DNA of 64,000 nucleotides, taken from Chrysaora quinquecirrha. Taxonomy: Eukaryota; Cnidaria; Scyphozoa; Semaeostomeae; Pelagiidae. Below, piece after piece: positions 23,298 to 36,360 of this stretch; within the stretch, counting starts at the first letter, position 1, and each line of letters opens with the position of its first letter. The notes beneath the pieces are model-generated. The model saw nothing but the letters and a program-made list of their open reading frames with translations, was not told the DNA's origin and did not search any database. The stretch spans positions 186,001 through 250,000 of the forward strand of contig JACTAT010000182.1 of NCBI GenBank assembly GCA_014526335.1, read 5' to 3'. The translations under genes and the position numbers were made by a program.

Positions 23298-25471
23298 GAC
23301 AGCCTCAAAACTTTCCTAAGGTCAAGTGTAGAGTCTGCGAATCACAGTCGAAAAGCTTGTTCACTGAGTCAGCAAAAATTTCAGCCTCGTTGTCATACGA
23401 ATTTTTCCGTGCGGTCAAATTAGTCCTTCAACGGATTTTAAGCGAGCTGTGGCGTGTCGAAGAGTTGTTTTGTCAAAGATAGTTTAAAACGGTCGAAACT
23501 AGAAGTTTCATATCAGAATTGAGAAGATGAAATGCCTTGAATCTTCTGTGGCTTTCCTATGTTTGAATGAGTTGTTTTTAAGAAGTTGGGATTTAATTTG
23601 AGACCTCTGGAGTGGCAAGGTTCCTGAGTGAGAGGTTGGGCCTAGGCCTTTTGCCCAGAACTGTTAACAGCAAAATAGTATCTATGGATAATTTTAGATG
23701 CTGTTAAACACAACGGCACCAAATATTATTTGAAAACTTCGCTAATGGAGAGACAACAAGAAACAACTTAGAATTGTGATTTTTGTCTTTCTATATGTAT
23801 CTGAGACAAACATTTAGGTACCTACCCTAAGTAGATAGGCTTATCTGTATTTCTATGGGAAGTAGCAAATCTTTATTTAAAACCAATGCAGTTGTTTTTT
23901 TATTGTAGTAAAGCACAATTATTACTTAGTATCTTGTATGGTTCATCCTTAATAACAAAACTGAATTGCTAAATAAAACCCTTGAAATACCTTTTTACAA
24001 GAGAGAATTCCAGAAAATTGCATGATCACTAAACAAGGCAAAAGGTGTGTGACTTGAAAATATATGTGCAATGAAATGGCAAATTGGAACATTAAATATC
24101 AACTTGACCTTAGTATTAGAACTGTCTCAAGCTTGAACTGAACTCTAAATTCCTTCTGGTAAAGGTTTACATTTGCATCATAAACAGTGAATACATGCAT
24201 GCAATAATAAAAGCCCTTGATTAGGGGGAAACTTGCCACATTTTTCATCAAATGCAAAACCAAAACTGTAGATTTGCCAAAAATTTGCATTCAGAAATAT
24301 TGGGAGGCTACAACTTCTAGGTAAAGTTTGCATTTTATGTTGTATAGAATTGTGGTCATGAGTAACCATTTCTAACTTCAGCCATGAATTCTTAGATTTT
24401 TGAGACAACAAATTGAAATAAGACCATTTCCTGGGCCTGGCTATACAATCCTGATATTCTAACCAAAAGAGAAATCTTAAGTAGCTCATACAGTTCATTT
24501 ATGTCTATACGCATTGAGTTCACTGTCATAGATGTTTTAGCTAAATGTCTCTTACAGAACAAAGGTAACAAACATGCAACCTGGATTCTAGGAGAAAGGG
24601 TTGACTAGGCTTATTGAAAGTCAGACCAAAATTCAGGCTGAGAACAACCCTAATTTGTTTTACTTAGAAAAGCTAATCTTTTGAAATCAAAAATAGGATT
24701 GCAGAGCCTTTGTAGCATGTACAGGACTGATATACCTACAAACAGTCCATAATTTGAATTTAAAATGCCAGAATCAGACTTTAATTTCAAACAAGAACAA
24801 CAAAATTCCAGTTATAAGACTCAAAATTCTATGGATAATTTTAACAATATAGTACAGCTAGGTGTTAGCAAAATACAGTTCACTGAAATTTTTATAATTC
24901 ATTCTGTTTTCGATTTGTTTAACAAAGTCGTACTCAACTTCAAGCAGGGTCCATGCAATACCTAGCTAGTCTAGTCTATCTTCTTCACCTTGCATTTCTC
25001 TGGTTGTGCCTCTTCATTTTATGTTCACCCATCGGTATTGATTTCAAACCCCAAAAGCTTTACTTTTTCGAATTCTATGTATTTTTCCTTAAACAAGAAC
25101 GCCAAACGTCATTCGTAGATGCTATTAAAAACTTCAGAAACAGATCGCTTAATTGCAGCATCCCACCGATTTTGTGCCCAGCTCCAGCTCAGTATTCTGA
25201 TACCGCCATCTTGGACATTTGAAAGTGAAAGAACGATTTGTTAAGTTGAGCCGCGCGGTACATCAAGACAATGGATGCTAACATTTGTTTCAATAACCAA
25301 TCAGCATTCGAGCTGGTTACCAAAAAGTTGGTAACTGATGATCATTGGTCGAAATACAATTGAAACACAAAAGAAACTGAAAATTTTCGAAATGGAAACG
25401 AGGCGTGAACAAGCTTTTCGACTGTGATTCGCAGACTCTTCACTTGACCTGAGGAAAGTTTTGAGGCTGTC
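23298..25471. mobile_element. Non-autonomous DNA transposon, 2.17 kb, 67-bp terminal inverted repeats
   Basis: 23298-23364 and the reverse complement of 25405-25471 match over 67 bp with about two mismatches (gacagcctcaaaactttcct at the outer end, cgaaaagcttgttcac at the inner end). Between them I see no transposase, only short unrelated frames, so it would be mobilised in trans. A clear target-site duplication is not visible. The superfamily is not identified. Confidence 0.75.
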
Positions 25472-28400
25472 CCTTTTAAGAGATGAATTTTGCAATTGTT
25501 TCCACTTTAATTGGGTAAAGGGTTCAAAAGTTATGACAATTTTCTATATTCCCAAAAAAAAGACATATTTTCAACAAAAATTGCAGTGTAATTGAAAGAA
25601 TGGATGGCACACAAAATTGCTGACAAAATTGGTGTAATGTAATTTATTATAACTTTTGACACAGGGGTCTCACTAAAATGAAATTTCAAAGACAAACAAA
25701 ACTATATTGTAAGAAAAGATTAAGCATGTTAGGTGTGGCATAGTTACCGTACCAACTGTATGCATTAGTTTCTGTTAAGACTAGAAATTGTCTTCAAAGA
25801 CATTTGAGTTCAGAGTTCATTATGCAAAGAGTTTTTCTGCTATAAAAAATTGAATAAAAATGACAGCATATAGCATTTTTGGGCAATGCATGGTTACCAT
25901 AGCAAAATCGGACAGCTCTGTTTACCTCTGTTTTGTTTACCTCATGCTCCTTTGTGCTTTGGCCAGTTTTTCAAGAGTAATACTCGCCAACAAGGACATT
26001 GCCAAGTCAAAGAAAAACAAAAAAATCAGAATAGTCTTGTAAAGATTGAGAACCCCTTGGGTTCACGATGAAGCACATATTTTTGCAACTTGTGCCGCAG
26101 ATTTAAGGCAATTTTTATTTGTAACCTTCTGTTTTCGTCAGGTTTTCCCAATTCCGAAAACGGTAGATTTCTGTAACTTAGTACTCGTGCTTTCAATGCG
26201 CAGGTTCAAAAAATACTTAACACTTGCGTTCTAAAATAAAATAAATAACGGTTAGTCTTTTTTAGAGATCAGTGGTGCTAGGTTGCAGAAATTTCCGTTA
26301 AAAAACTCACTTTACTGTTCAGTTTCAGTTTATCAAGCATATTTTCCTAGAGACATGACTCTATGAGAAAATAGTCTATCATGAGAAAAAACGCTGAGAT
26401 TCCAAGTGACATAACGTGATTCTGATATCAAGGCCTTGAACCGAACTTGCTACAAAATAGACTATGAAATCACTATTTTTTTAGGCTTTGGTGGTTTATT
26501 CATTTGACACCAAAATAGTTTGGCCAACTGATCCAGAAATAGTCAAAATATTGGAGTTTTAAGCAAAGCAAAATTTCAAGGCCGCTATATGCCGCATCGC
26601 TAACTCATCACAATTTTAGACCCATCTTTTTAATTGGGTGGCTAGTGCAATATCCAAGGAAGCACTTGGTCTAGCAAGCACAAAAACCCCAGTCTTATAT
26701 CCAAAAAGAGTTGTTAAGACATACTAAATCTAACAAATATAGCCATAGTGGAAGAGGTTGCAGCAAAAGCACCACTGCTATTCACCCCCCTTCAGCACTG
26801 TGCTCTGTCAAACAGGAGATATTCAAAAATTAAAAAGGGATTATCAACCGACACAACAGAAGCTGGGCTTGGAATGGCGTTTAGTGTTCTAATGAAAACC
26901 AGAGCCGTATAAGAATGTCAGCAATTGTGTATAGGAATTCTTTTATGTTGCATTTCAGCAGAGCAAAGAAAAGGGTAAGTACAATAACGTTTAAAGTAAT
27001 TCAGATGACATTGTTCAGAAATTAGATTGGCCTTACATGCAACAAAATTGTAAGTGAAATCAAGAAGGGTAATCCTAAATCATGTCTGCCTCGTCAACTA
27101 AAGGGCCTTTACCATATTGCCCAATGTTATTGGTTTCAAAATTTATTCCAAAACATCTCACATACCAATTTTCAAGAAAAGCAGGATACATTGCGAAAAA
27201 TGTTACTTAAGGCATTTCATCTGATACTTCTAGAGTAAAAGGTATGCACATTGTATACATGTGATTGGATTGAAACTAGCCAATCAGAAAGATGTGACCT
27301 ATTTGGCATTGAAAAATCGGATACAATGAGATAACCTATACCAGTGGTGAAGATAAAGGAGAGTGTCATAAAAAACATTGCTAGTATAGTCTGGGTGCTG
27401 ACAGCCGAAATCGGGGTGACTACTTGCAATTTTAGCGGGACTTTTAATTTTTGCACAAATGTGTTCAGTTTCACATCCTAAACACGATTTTACCTGTTCG
27501 CCGTCCTGAATTTTCTTGTGAGACGCGTCCAACCCGTTTTTCTCCAGCAAAACTCATGCAGTGTTCCAGCAAGAAACCGCCATTTTCATCAACAATTTGA
27601 AAGGAACTAATTGAAGCGACTCTTGCTATCAGGGTGTGCGTTAGCTTTAAAGATGCTTTGACAAAAGGCAAAAATTGTACCCCATTCTTTGAACAAATCA
27701 ATTGGATAATTGTCAGAAACGAAGTTTCATGTGTTTGTTAATTACTATTTGTTCTTGCTTTCTGTGCTATGAATTGATAATGTTGGTCGATACCCCCCGA
27801 TGAAATTATGCTTTGCGAAGTGCAATAAAACCCAATTCCGTGGAATCGTGGAATGAGAAACCAGTATGGAACCCCGATGTTTAGTAATATGGGTCTTAAA
27901 ACCTCAAATTATTTCGTATATAGACAAAATGAATCCTCCTTGTGATGTTTTTATAACTAGATTATGAAGTACATGAACATTCTGTCTCTTTTGACAGGTA
28001 ATGTCACAAACGTAACCATTGTCAAGGCACAAAATATTTGCTTGTGCAAAGGCAACTACATACATGAGACTATTCTACATTCTTAACTAATTAGGAAGTT
28101 ATTCTGCTTTACCATTTTGACCCCTTCGAGGCGAACACTAAGATCATATTTCAAACTGTTATAGCCGATGAAGGGTAGAACTTTTGGTTTTGAAAACTCG
28201 AACTTTTCGCTATTTTGCGTTTAGCGCGGGACACAGTGGCAATGTCAAAGTGAAAGCTAATCCTTACCGACGCCGTTAAAAAAGCCCTTGAAGGAAACTC
28301 CGTTTTAAAGATCAAAAGACTCTAAAGCTAGAATAAGGGGGATCTTATGCTATCTTGCAACAAGTGCCGCACCTGCGGCTACAGCAAGCTTGGGGGTAGG

Positions 28401-29667
28401 AAGAATAAACTGAAAAGTGTTTGTTCTGCCGTGCGCGAATCGCAAAGAGCTGCTCATCTCCATCGTCGTCATCAAAGAAGCCTCCTTTTTAAGAGCTATT
28501 AGAACAGATAATGATAGAACATGATCTTATGTTCAGAAAGCTGCAGCTGCTGTAGCATCGGGGGTGGGACTCTTTTGCAGCAGGAATCAAGTGAATTGAT
28601 GTAGTGGAAAGTGGATATAGAGTAAACTAACAACATGTTAAATCTTTAGACTCGTTCCGCGGGGAATTCAGCCTTCAAAGAATCATCGGTTTCAAAAGGT
28701 TTTGGTACGGACATCAGCCCAAAGCTATAGGGCGGGTGACACTCTTTTTACTTTGTAGCACGACCACAACACTGCATAAATATAAAAGAGAAGTACGGCA
28801 ACTTTGGGAAACCTGCGCTGCATGAAAGAGGCGAGCGTCACACACTTCAAGAGGTAACAAGAGACAAAGAACAGACACAACGCTGAAAGCGCTGGCTTCG
28901 AAACATGACATTGTATTCACGCTTTCATAAAGTCTGAGAAATTATTTTCAGAAAGAACAGATAGAGACTAGTTTTCAGATGACAAAAACCAAATACTTCT
29001 AGGTTTTCGACATAGTGTTTGGCTATGAGCATATGTTTGGCATTCCTACCATAGATGCGCTCAAGGGTGTATGCTTCATTTTGGTGAATTGACCTCTTCT
29101 GTCGCATTTTCTTCTTTTGCTCTTCCGTGATAGCGTTACGATGATCGCTGCTTATAAGATTCCTTACGCCTTTTTGATTGATAGATTAGCACTAGGCACA
29201 ATGCTTAACACGACAGGCAGATTGACAGTAAAAGGCGAAACTAAGCCATAGGACCCCATTCTTCCTCTCGATGCGACAAAATCTCGTGATTATTTGTCAC
29301 ATCTTAATTGAAGAATTCGAATGATTTGTACGTATACGTTTTCTTCTCCATTAATGACACTTTTGCATTTGGACTTCAGCCGTCGGATTATAGAGGAGTG
29401 GGAGTGCGTCTTAGCATTATAACGGCACATTTTGTTACGGCCATTTGACAGTGTGCCACGCACGTATGGCAATGGAAAGGGGTAGAAATGAACACTTGTT
29501 TTGTGTCCCTTTTTTTAAACTTATGAGACCACATAGGTCTTGTGCAGAATTCTGCACAGACTCTAGCTATAATATAACCTTGTTTTAGTGCAAATCATCT
29601 GCCTGCATCTAGTGGTCAGTTCGTTTCATTACGAAAGTCAGAAACAGCCTCCAGTGCATCCCACTTT
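25472..29667. other. Gene-poor interval with one dispersed repeat copy
   Basis: No supported gene. 27360-27545 is one copy of a dispersed sequence whose inverted copy is at about 37040-37210. Confidence 0.4.
27360..27545 (+). repeat. Dispersed repeat, copy 1
   Basis: Shares a long gapped match with the reverse complement of 37040-37210: blocks gggtgctgac / tacttgcaattt / gcgggactttta / ttgaattttcttgtgag occur in the same order with similar spacing. The two copies are inverted with respect to each other and lie 2.1 kb left and 0.7 kb right of the element at 29668-36360. Confidence 0.6.
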
Positions 29668-29911
29668 CACTCGCGCTTTGCAACGTTGCAACAAAGGCGA
29701 CATTCGTCTGAGCATGCGCGAAATTTGCCGGGAAATTTGAGCAACTAAATTATTTTGGTGGGAAACAAATATGGCGGCGTTTTAGGTTTCTACGTGTAAT
29801 AATAGCTAGTTTTATAAAATATATCAAACAGTTTTCTTTAAAACTATCATTCAAACAGTTTTCTTCAAAACTACTTAAATATTTTGTTCTTGTTTACATT
29901 CTCGAGTGAAA

Positions 29912-32900
29912 ATGGTTCGTATTATGGTGTTACTCTTTGTTTTCATTTTTGCAATATTACACGTTGCTGATGCTGGGAAAAGTGACAGGGTTAGAAGCAA
30001 AGAAAAAAATGGCTGCTGCATATGCAAAACCAAGTCAATGAAAAGTACAAAACGTTTTTTGGAGAGCAGCGCATATGAAGAAGAATTTTCTCGTGTTTTT
30101 GGAGTTAGTGGGAGAGCAGGGCAGATTTGTAGTGCATGTGTTTCAGCAATAAGAAGAGCTAGGACCACAGGAAAGAAATATGAACAGGTTAATATCTATA
30201 TTCATTTATAGAAAATATACATTCATATATACTACAATTCAATATTTTTAAATAAGACCTATCAAATTGATTCAAAAGTGACCTCCTAGTCCACTGCATA
30301 TAAAAAAATAGAAGTATATTGGAGTGTTTTTGGAATGTTTCTTACACATTACACATAACTACCATACTGACTAAGGTGAAATATCTTGTGTGCACTTAGA
30401 GCAAGACAAACACATTAATACAAAAAACAAACTGAAAGTATCTACCTAAACATTTTCAATAAAGTAGATGTGTCTTCAAATGCCAAAATTTATTCATTTC
30501 AAATTAAAATTTCTATTTCATCTCCTTCAATCAAGTTTTCCTTTACATACCTAATTCAAATATTTTTTTCAGTATGTTGACAGATTTCATGAAAGGTGCT
30601 TGAATAGTCATGCTGACACACCTCTATCTTCTGAAGCCAGATTTGAAGATACCCAACAGATCCAATGTAGAAGAGCCTTGTCATTTGAAGGTATTTCTTT
30701 GTTTCTATTCAACAAAAAAGATATTATAGAAGCATTTTAGTATTTCACATTTTTATACAGTACATTTTTTGCAGATAATTTTGAACAAAAAACACATTTT
30801 TCATATGATAAGCATTTCAAGTGGTAGCTTGTATAATTTGGTTGGAAATTTGGTGGCTACGCAAAGGAAGCAAGAACTCTATTGAAAGGGTGCTTATTTC
30901 AAAAGTGAAATGAGAATTTAAATAATATTGTCAATTGTCTTTGATATATTAATTGTTGTTTGAAAATTTTATTAACTTGTGTTCATGTTCACCAATAAAA
31001 CATATGAAAATTTATAAATATCCTTACTTTAGATGTAAATCAAGATGATTCAAACAACATTATTGCAAATGAAGCATCAGCCAGTAACAATCAAAGCTCA
31101 TCAATGGAAGAGATAGAAACGGACTTTGGTGTATTCCAGCAGTTACTTGATGGAAATTTACTTGTTCCAGAAAAAGTTCTAGGACAAATAATTAAAGAGA
31201 ATGAAATTTTGGCGAGAAGTATGAATTTTTCTTAGACTTACTTTTAGTCTTTTTTCAAGGCATACTCTCTCATTTAATGGTTTAATAACTCAAAATTTAT
31301 TTGCTTGTTCTGCAGGGACTGACTTCAGAACAGAGCTCCACAAATTAAAGGAAGCAATGGTGATGGCATTCACAAGTCAAGGGCATCAGGCTATATATGA
31401 CCCAGACGAATTTGAAGAATTTTGTTCACGACATGGTCTGAACAGCATATTCAACACTTTGGTATCGGCTGTAAGTACGCCTAGGCAATCGAAGAAAAGG
31501 CTTGAATACAATAGAAAAATTGTTGTTTCTGTTTTGTACCAGCTGTGCTTTGCTATCAGCCAAAGATGCAATTACTTGCAGCGAGATAACACTTTGTTCA
31601 TGGTTGTAAACAGCTTGAATCAGGAAGCAATAAATACTCAACGCTCTCTGGGATCATCGATGTCTTCAAGAACAGGACAGAGAATGTTGCATGATGCAGA
31701 GGTGACATATTCTGAAATAATAAATAATGAAATTCAACAAGCTATTGAAAATGGCTGGTTAATTGTTGCCACTATAGATGACTATACCTCTGTCCATTCA
31801 CACCGACGTCCAAAAGAAAATAAAGCATCTGCAGCAATAAATATGTGCACAATAGTTATAAGTATTTTTAAAATGATACCTGCTGTTCAGTGGCATAGTC
31901 CACTTGAATTGCATAATCCTTATCTGATTGAAGAAAGTCACATCAATCTTCTGCTAGACATAGACCACATGAGGCTTGCCACGTCAACATATGCGACTCT
32001 GATGCCTGAATGGTTGACCGAGTCTTTTTTCGATCCTGCAAAGACAAGATGGAGACTTAATGCACATGAATATTACCAGGCTGATGATGTCCAGCAACTT
32101 CGTTCATTTGATAACTTGTTATTGCTTGAATTTCAAGAACTAAATTTAAAGGAGAAAGGCAGTTTTGAAACAGCCATTGGGTGGATGATGGAATCTAAAC
32201 TTTCTGAGTACCTGGCAAAATATTGCATTCTTCTACCGGGTGATCATCCAGCACAATTCTTTTGTCGTCAACATGTTTATAATAAAGCATTTAATTACAA
32301 TGCAATGCCAACAGCCAGTTCAATAAGGTACAATGAATTGCCAAGATCTATTCACCAAGGGATAGTTCCACTCATGGGGCCACTCCATATTCAGCTTAAT
32401 GCACAAGAGGATCTTATGCAAGTTTACCATCCGATTTTCAAGCATTTGTATGAGGGCATATTTTCTGGTAGTAAGCTTGCAGACTCGCCAAAACCATGGA
32501 GGACAAGCTTGATCTTGGAAATAGTTTATGGGGGTTGGCTTCTTATTAGAGAATCCGTCTTGAAAGCCTTCTGCTTGTTTAAAACAGTCCACTTCAGCAT
32601 GTTAATTACTCTTCTTGACGACTATATGCCACTTTGTTTGTCTATATATGCAGTTACATATAAACTGAACAGATTTCAAGAATTCAAAAGGGCAGTGTTC
32701 AAAGTCTGGGTTATGTTCTTGAACTTTTCAAGGAAAAATTACAATAAAACTCCTCTCATCTGGCTTTCTCTCCTAATGTACTGGAAAACAAAAAACCCTT
32801 TACTTTATGACACTATTGCCAATAACATTTCCGCTTTTGATGAATATAGGGTTGAAAATACACACTCCATTATCAGGGCAAATACAGCAAAAAGTGATAC

Positions 32901-34302
32901 ACCAGATGTGCTAACTAGGAAGGCAAAGGCAATATTTTCATCAAAACGGTGTTTGCATAATTTCAAAAGTATTTTTACTCCACCAAAAACCTTCAGTTTT
33001 TCTCGAGATGCCCTTGAAGGATTGAAGCTTGCAGCTGCCAATATTCTATGCCAAATGTTTGAGTTTGTTGGAGGAGTCAGTAAGGCAAAATCACATGCTC
33101 CAACTATTTTCCATAATGAAAATTCAATTGAACTGAAAATGCTACCTACTGGTTTCCACACTAACCGCAGACCGAATTCCAACTTCTTTTGTGATCAGCC
33201 TGGCTGTTCAAGGAAACATAATTCTGAGGGCTCCTTTGTTTTGCGTGGATGTGGGCACTCTTATCATCAAGACTGCATTTCCAATAACACTTGCAGCATA
33301 TGTAAGCAACATATTGCTAAACGATTGAATGAACTCAAATGTCCAATAAGAGAAGGTTTGATACCAACAGAAAAGAGAAAAGAAAAAAAAGCTCCTACAG
33401 AACAGTGCGATGAAACAGAAAAAGTGAACTATGAAAAAATATACAAAGAGGAAATTCAGGCTAAGGTTAGAGAGCTAAGAAACAAAATAGGAAATATGAC
33501 ACCTCGTTATGATGAGAGGGATGATGAGAGATTTATAAAATTGGCTCAAGTAAAGCACTGCAAAAGATGTACTCATTCTCAAGAACTGCACGAAAAGAAA
33601 GAGAAATATGTTGCATGTCAAAATTGCCCACGTGGTAGGTGCTCTGCAAAGGGAAAAAACTCAAACTGCACTTGTAAGGAGCACAGCAATATCACTCAAT
33701 GTGAGGTCCGAAAACAAGGACCAGTGGTTGAAATTCAAATGGGTGCCTCACAGAAGTCATTGAACACAGATTCTGAACTACATGGTCTGGCAAGCAATGC
33801 CTGCACTTTAATTTCTGCACTTGTTGGTAATGTCTTCCTCAACAACCAGTTACCATTCAAGGAGCCTAAGGATCTTGTTACATTCTTTATAAATGAGATG
33901 AAAGATGGCAATCACATCTATAATACCAATGAGGAAAATATACCGATGTTCTTGAATGCTGATGATGCTGCTAAGCTCATAAAGATCCATACCAAAGGAG
34001 AAATATTTGATGTTACTGATTCAATGTCACTCAGTCAGTATTTAGCACCAAAAATTCACTCAGATTCATCAGCAGCCTTTATCATGATAATTCCATCCAT
34101 CCCTGCAGTTTCTGTTGCTATATGCCAAAAAGGTAACATTTTGTACTTGTTTGACAGCCACTCACATGGTACTGGAGGTGCCATTATTGCATTTTGCGTT
34201 TTAGAATGCATTGATGGATTTACCAAGTACATTAATGATCATGTCATGAAAACATGGAATACACCTCTTGTTGGAAGTAACATTATTCAACTTTGCAAGT
34301 GA
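29912..34302 (+). CDS. SINHCAF/FAM60A-like finger + transposase-like region + RING-like finger + papain-like protease
   Basis: Exons 29912-30187, 30573-30690, 31033-31218 and 31316-34302 join in one frame through GT-AG introns to 1188 aa. Residues 1-21 are hydrophobic (MVRIMVLLFVFIFAILHVAD). Residues 34-76 (GCCICKTKS ... RFLESSAYEEEFSRVFGV ... GQICSACV) match the atypical zinc finger of SINHCAF/FAM60A, a subunit of the SIN3-HDAC corepressor. Residues ~200-780 are an all-alpha/beta region with LIVATIDDYTSVHSHRRP (~340), LMGPLHIQLNAQED and YRVENTHSIIRANT, resembling multicopy transposase-like proteins of invertebrates. Residues ~819-860 form a RING-like finger (CxxxxC, CGHSYHQDC, CSIC), followed by a second Cys-rich cluster (CKRC, CQNC, CTC). 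The C-terminus has ASNACTLISAL (Cys 1023) and LYLFDSHSHG (Asp 1140, His 1142), the Cys and Asp/His motifs of USP/herpes-tegument-type cysteine proteases. No frame lesion. The function is unknown; chromatin binding plus (de)ubiquitination is an inference. Confidence 0.85.
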
Positions 34303-34609
34303 CGTTCAGCTATTTTGAGCCATGTTGTGTTTTGGGCTACTTTTGTGAAAGGTTTCATCATTTGGAAATTATTCTTCATTCCATGTTGCTAATGTTATTT
34401 TAAAATGTTTATCTGATGTTGGAAAACAACCTAGGTACGTTCAATAGCAATTCAGACACATAGGGATACACAGGGAGTCTAATTTAAATACTAACAAATA
34501 ACTATATTTTCTACAATTAGATCACAATTAGATCATTTTAATCGTGAAACAGCTAATCATCATAGGATAGGCCAGGCAAAAATAGGCCTATAGGAGCCAT
34601 CTTTGAATT

Positions 34610-36010
34610 TTGACAGAAACACGTGGAAAATAGACGTGTTGCAAAAACCCTTAATTTCTATAATGTTCTTCACGATGGATTTTTGAACAAATTTGATTTT
34701 TTGACTAATAAGTGATCAATCTTGGGGTTTACTTAAATTTTGTGTGGTATCACCGACTTTATCTTTCTCAAAAATGGCTTTTTAGTTATTGAAGTTTATC
34801 GAAAAAAAATGTCGCATGGATTGGGCCTAAGAAAAGGAACGAAACTGCGTCTGTCAGGAACAACTATAAACTTTACAAAAAATATGCATAGAAGTTAAAA
34901 GGTATACGAGTAAATCAACTTTTACTGGTAGTTACTTGCAAATTATCAATGAACAACAATGTTTTTGAAGACCAGATCACTTTGGCGCGAAAGCCCTTCA
35001 TCAAGGATAGGAGCCATCGTACTCCAACGGCAACACGTGAAAAAGCTGTTGCAAAAACCCTTAATTTCTACAATGTTCTTCACGATGGATTTTTGAACAA
35101 ATTTGATTTTTTGACTAATAAGTGATCAATCTTGGGGTTTACTTAAATTTTGTGTGGTATCACCGACTTTATCTTTCTCAAAAATCGCTTTTTAGTTATT
35201 GAAGTTTATCGAAAAAAATGTCGCATGGATTGGGCCTAAGAAAAGGAACGAAACTGCGTCTGTCAGGAACAACTATAAACTTTACAAAAATATGCATAGA
35301 AGTTAAAAGGTATACGAGTAAATCAACTTTTACTGGTAGTTACTTGCAAATTATCAATGAACAACAATGTTTTTGAAGACCAGATCACTTTGGCGCGAAA
35401 GCCCTTCATCAAGGATAGGAGCCATCGTACTCCAACGGCAACACGTGAAAAAGCTGTTGCAAAAACCCTTAATTCCTACAATGTTCTTCACGATAGATTT
35501 TTGAACAAATTTGATTTTTTGACTAATAAGTGATCAATCTTGGGGTTTACTTAAATTTTGTGTGGTATCACCGACTTTATCTTTCTCAAAAATCGCTTTT
35601 TAGTTATTGAAGTTTATCGAAAAAAATTTCGCATGGATTGGGCCTAAGAAAAGGAACGAAACTGCGTCTGTCAGAACAATTATAAACTTTACAAAAAATA
35701 TGCATAGAAGTTAAAAGGTATACGAGTAAATCAACTTTTACTGGTAGTTACTTGCAAATTATCAATGAACAACAATGTTTTTGAAGACCAGATCACTTTG
35801 GCGCGAAAGCCCTTCATCAAGGATAGGAGCCATCGTACTCCAACGGCAACACGTGAAAAAGCTGTTGCAAAAACCCTTAATTTCTACAAAGTTCTTCACG
35901 ATAGATTTTTGAACAAATTTGATTTTTTTACTATTAAGTGATCAATCTTGTGATTTGATTAACTTTTGTGTGGTATCAGCGATTTTATCGTTCTCAAAAA
36001 TCGCTTTTAG
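34610..36010. repeat. Tandem array, ~408-bp unit, about 3.4 copies
   Basis: The marker gttgcaaaaacccttaat starts at 34638, 35049, 35456 and 35864, giving periods of 411, 407 and 408 bp. Units differ by only a few bases and single-base indels, so the array is recent; the fourth unit diverges after ~35930. Each of the first three units carries tttggcgcgaaa (34981, 35389, 35797). The array begins about 310 bp after the stop of the gene at 29912-34302. Confidence 0.95.
34981..34992. promoter_or_regulatory. Exact E2F consensus TTTGGCGCGAAA (first of three)
   Basis: The 12-mer equals the palindromic E2F consensus TTTSGCGCSAAA and recurs at 35389-35400 and 35797-35808, once in each complete repeat unit. 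A related gcgcgaaa half-site lies at ~29716-29723, upstream of the gene start. Binding is an inference from sequence alone. Confidence 0.5.
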
Positions 36011-36360
36011 TTTTACCAATTTTTAGTTCTGTTAAATTTTTCATTTTATCACCGCTCCCAAGGGCACTCAAAAAACGAGGTTTTTTCCTGCAATTTGGTA
36101 AATGAATACAACTGTTTAGTTATCAACATGAAAAATTAAATAAATATTCACACTTATCTTTAATTTCTTTCACTGATCATTCCTCTGTGAGCATTTAAAT
36201 TTATTGCAGTCAACCATCGTTTCTAGCTTTGAGATGGAAATTTTGAAAAAGAAACTTGACTCATGCGCGCTAATCTAACTGCGCCGTCGGTGCAACGTAT
36301 TCTGCACAGCGGTCAAATCGAATGTCGCCTTTGTTCAACGTTGCAACATAGGCGCAGTTG

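Larger units (their letters stand above)
29668..36360. mobile_element. Candidate 6.7-kb element carrying the FAM60A-finger/RING/protease gene
   Basis: The left flank 29668-29706 and the reverse complement of 36319-36360 share ttgcaacgttg(c)aacaaaggcg continuing to acattcg with one indel, preceded by a similar cactcgcgc / caactgcgcc stretch. Between these inverted repeats lie the intact gene at 29912-34302 and a tandem array (34610-36010). Inverted termini, one intact gene and subterminal tandem repeats are what a large autonomous DNA transposon looks like. A matching target-site duplication was not found by eye, so element status is inferred. Confidence 0.5.

Noticed and set aside
32805..33182. 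125-codon minus-strand ORF within the large gene
   Set aside because: Antisense shadow of the coding exon; no family resemblance.
34610..36010. Centromeric satellite
   Set aside because: Only 3.4 copies, tied to one gene; subterminal repeats of an element fit better.
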